Origin: OMOG01 sp041485845
Lineage (GTDB): Bacteria; Acidobacteriota; Terriglobia; Bryobacterales; Bryobacteraceae
Assembly (NCBI GenBank): GCA_041485845.1
Contig: JBGPKH010000463.1
Coordinates: 1 to 7,345, forward strand
Length of the DNA stretch: 7,345 nucleotides
Direction of reading: 5' to 3'
Shown here: positions 6,584 through 7,345 of the stretch, one piece after another
Numbering within the stretch: the first letter of the stretch is position 1
Layout of the letters: the number at the start of each line of letters is the position of its first letter
The notes under the pieces: model-generated
What the model was told of the DNA's origin: nothing
Database searches by the model: none
The model's input: only the letters and a program-made list of their open reading frames with translations
Translations under genes and position numbers: made by a program

Positions 6584-7345
6584 TTGACGTGCTTCGAAAC
6601 TCCAGGAATACGACGTTTGCCAGGCCGATTCGCGCCTTTTCCGGCACCTCGGCTTCTACGTTTCGGTCGCGCTTTTCACCCTCCACGATTTCGATGCTGG
6701 AGGGCGCCTTCTCGCCGTTGATCGTGGTGCCCAATCGGCTGAGGTCTTTCAGGAAGAACTTGCCGCTCGCCGGGTCGCGCCGCAGCCGGAAATGCTCGCG
6801 GGAGACGTCCGGCAGCGTCTCCAGCTTCAGGTCGGTCCAGTAGTCGCGTCCCCCGCGGCCGACCACGATCTGCTCCTTCATCATCTGGAACTGTTTGTGG
6901 CCGGTGCCGTCCTCGTAGTCGATCACCGCGAGTGTGCCGGGGGCGGGGGTGGGTTCGGCTGCGGCCGGCGCGGGAGGAACCGGAGCGTAGCTGGTCTCGG
7001 TGCCCCCCATGCGGCGCGTGGCAATCCGCTTGGTCATGGAGCCGGCGCCGAAGTCCTGCTTGGCGGGTAGTGCCAGTTCCGAATAGATGGCGATGTCGCC
7101 GGGCAGCACGCCGTCATCCGTGTTTTCGAGGATCGCGATGCGCCATCCACCGTCGGGCCGGGTGATCTTGGGATCGGCGCGGCGCGCAATCTTGAGCCGT
7201 TCGGCGATGGACGCGCGGTTGAGCGATTCGATCTCCGCATCGAGCGCGCGCGACGCCTCCTCGACGATTCGTGGCACGATGCCGCGCAGCCGCTCCATGT
7301 CGCCGGCGTGGAGGTAGACGTGGTAGATCGCCGGCGCCAGGGTGG
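6576..7345 (-). CDS. FHA-domain phosphothreonine-binding signalling protein, 5' partial
   Basis: Likely a cytoplasmic adaptor that binds phosphothreonine peptides made by the kinase of this operon. The frame is open to the right edge: 15 codons lie upstream of the Met at 7298, so that Met is probably internal and the true start is outside. Counting from it, residues 1-75 are helical and then beta-rich, loosely recalling the N-terminal domain of actinobacterial FhaA (DUF3662). Residues 85-120 form a Thr/Pro/Ala-rich linker. Residues 121-236 are a C-terminal FHA domain with the expected GR (147-148), SREH (166-169) and TTING (191-195) motifs that contact phosphothreonine. No membrane segment is visible. 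It ends with TAG at 6576-6578, overlapping the phosphatase start by 8 bases (ATGGTTAG). The FHA call is firm; the FhaA-like N-terminus is tentative because part is missing. Confidence 0.9.
   Translation of the reverse strand, partial: TLAPAIYHVYLHAGDMERLRGIVPRIVEEASRALDAEIESLNRASIAERLKIARRADPKITRPDGGWRIAILENTDDGVLPGDIAIYSELALPAKQDFGAGSMTKRIATRRMGGTETSYAPVPPAPAAAEPTPAPGTLAVIDYEDGTGHKQFQMMKEQIVVGRGGRDYWTDLKLETLPDVSREHFRLRRDPASGKFFLKDLSRLGTTINGEKAPSSIEIVEGEKRDRNVEAEVPEKARIGLANVVFLEFRSTSNG

Noticed and set aside
3345..6587. A plus-strand open frame of 1080 codons spanning the kinase and phosphatase genes
   Set aside because: It lies antisense to two clear protein families, its translation is Arg/Ala/Ser-rich with no domain, and long antisense frames are expected in GC-rich genes.
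1..7345. RNA genes, CRISPR arrays, insertion sequences or phage genes
   Set aside because: No tRNA or rRNA pattern, spaced direct repeats, transposase motifs or other mobile signatures seen; the window is filled by four overlapping genes.

Overview
The window holds one dense minus-strand gene cluster with no non-coding stretch. Read in transcription order (right to left) it encodes: an FHA-domain protein (5' end beyond the right edge), a PP2C-type Ser/Thr phosphatase with a membrane anchor and an extracytoplasmic beta-helix, a transmembrane Ser/Thr protein kinase, and a very long open frame joining a SEDS glycosyltransferase (FtsW/RodA family) to a class B penicillin-binding protein (3' end beyond the left edge). 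Consecutive genes overlap by 8, 4 and 28 bases, so this is almost certainly one operon with translational coupling.

The DNA is very GC-rich with strong G/C third-position bias, which also creates long meaningless antisense frames. The kinase opening (KIGKYEILSKLGRGGMADVY) and the architectures suggest Acidobacteriota, perhaps a Solibacter/Bryobacter relative. This rests on protein style only and is an inference.

Region by region: 6576-7345, FHA protein, 5' truncated. 4985-6583, PP2C phosphatase, TM helix, right-handed beta-helix and a Gly/Arg-rich tail. 2976-4988, kinase domain, four tandem ETRRTG-type octapeptides, TM helix and an extracytoplasmic TPR-like helical domain. 1-3003, an N-terminal TM helix plus a domain of about 120 residues, the SEDS core, a short palindrome at the seam, then a class B PBP with its own TM helix and with the SxxK and SxN motifs; the KTG motif would lie past the left edge.

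The gene set and order resemble the actinobacterial fhaA-fhaB-pstP-rodA-pbpA-pknA-pknB locus, in which reversible phosphorylation controls wall synthesis. Here the sensory parts differ (TPR-like on the kinase instead of PASTA, a beta-helix on the phosphatase) and the polymerase and transpeptidase are one polypeptide. The likely working model is that kinase and phosphatase set the phosphorylation state of the FHA protein and perhaps of the wall synthase, each reading an extracytoplasmic cue. That model is inference from context; the domain calls come from the sequence.
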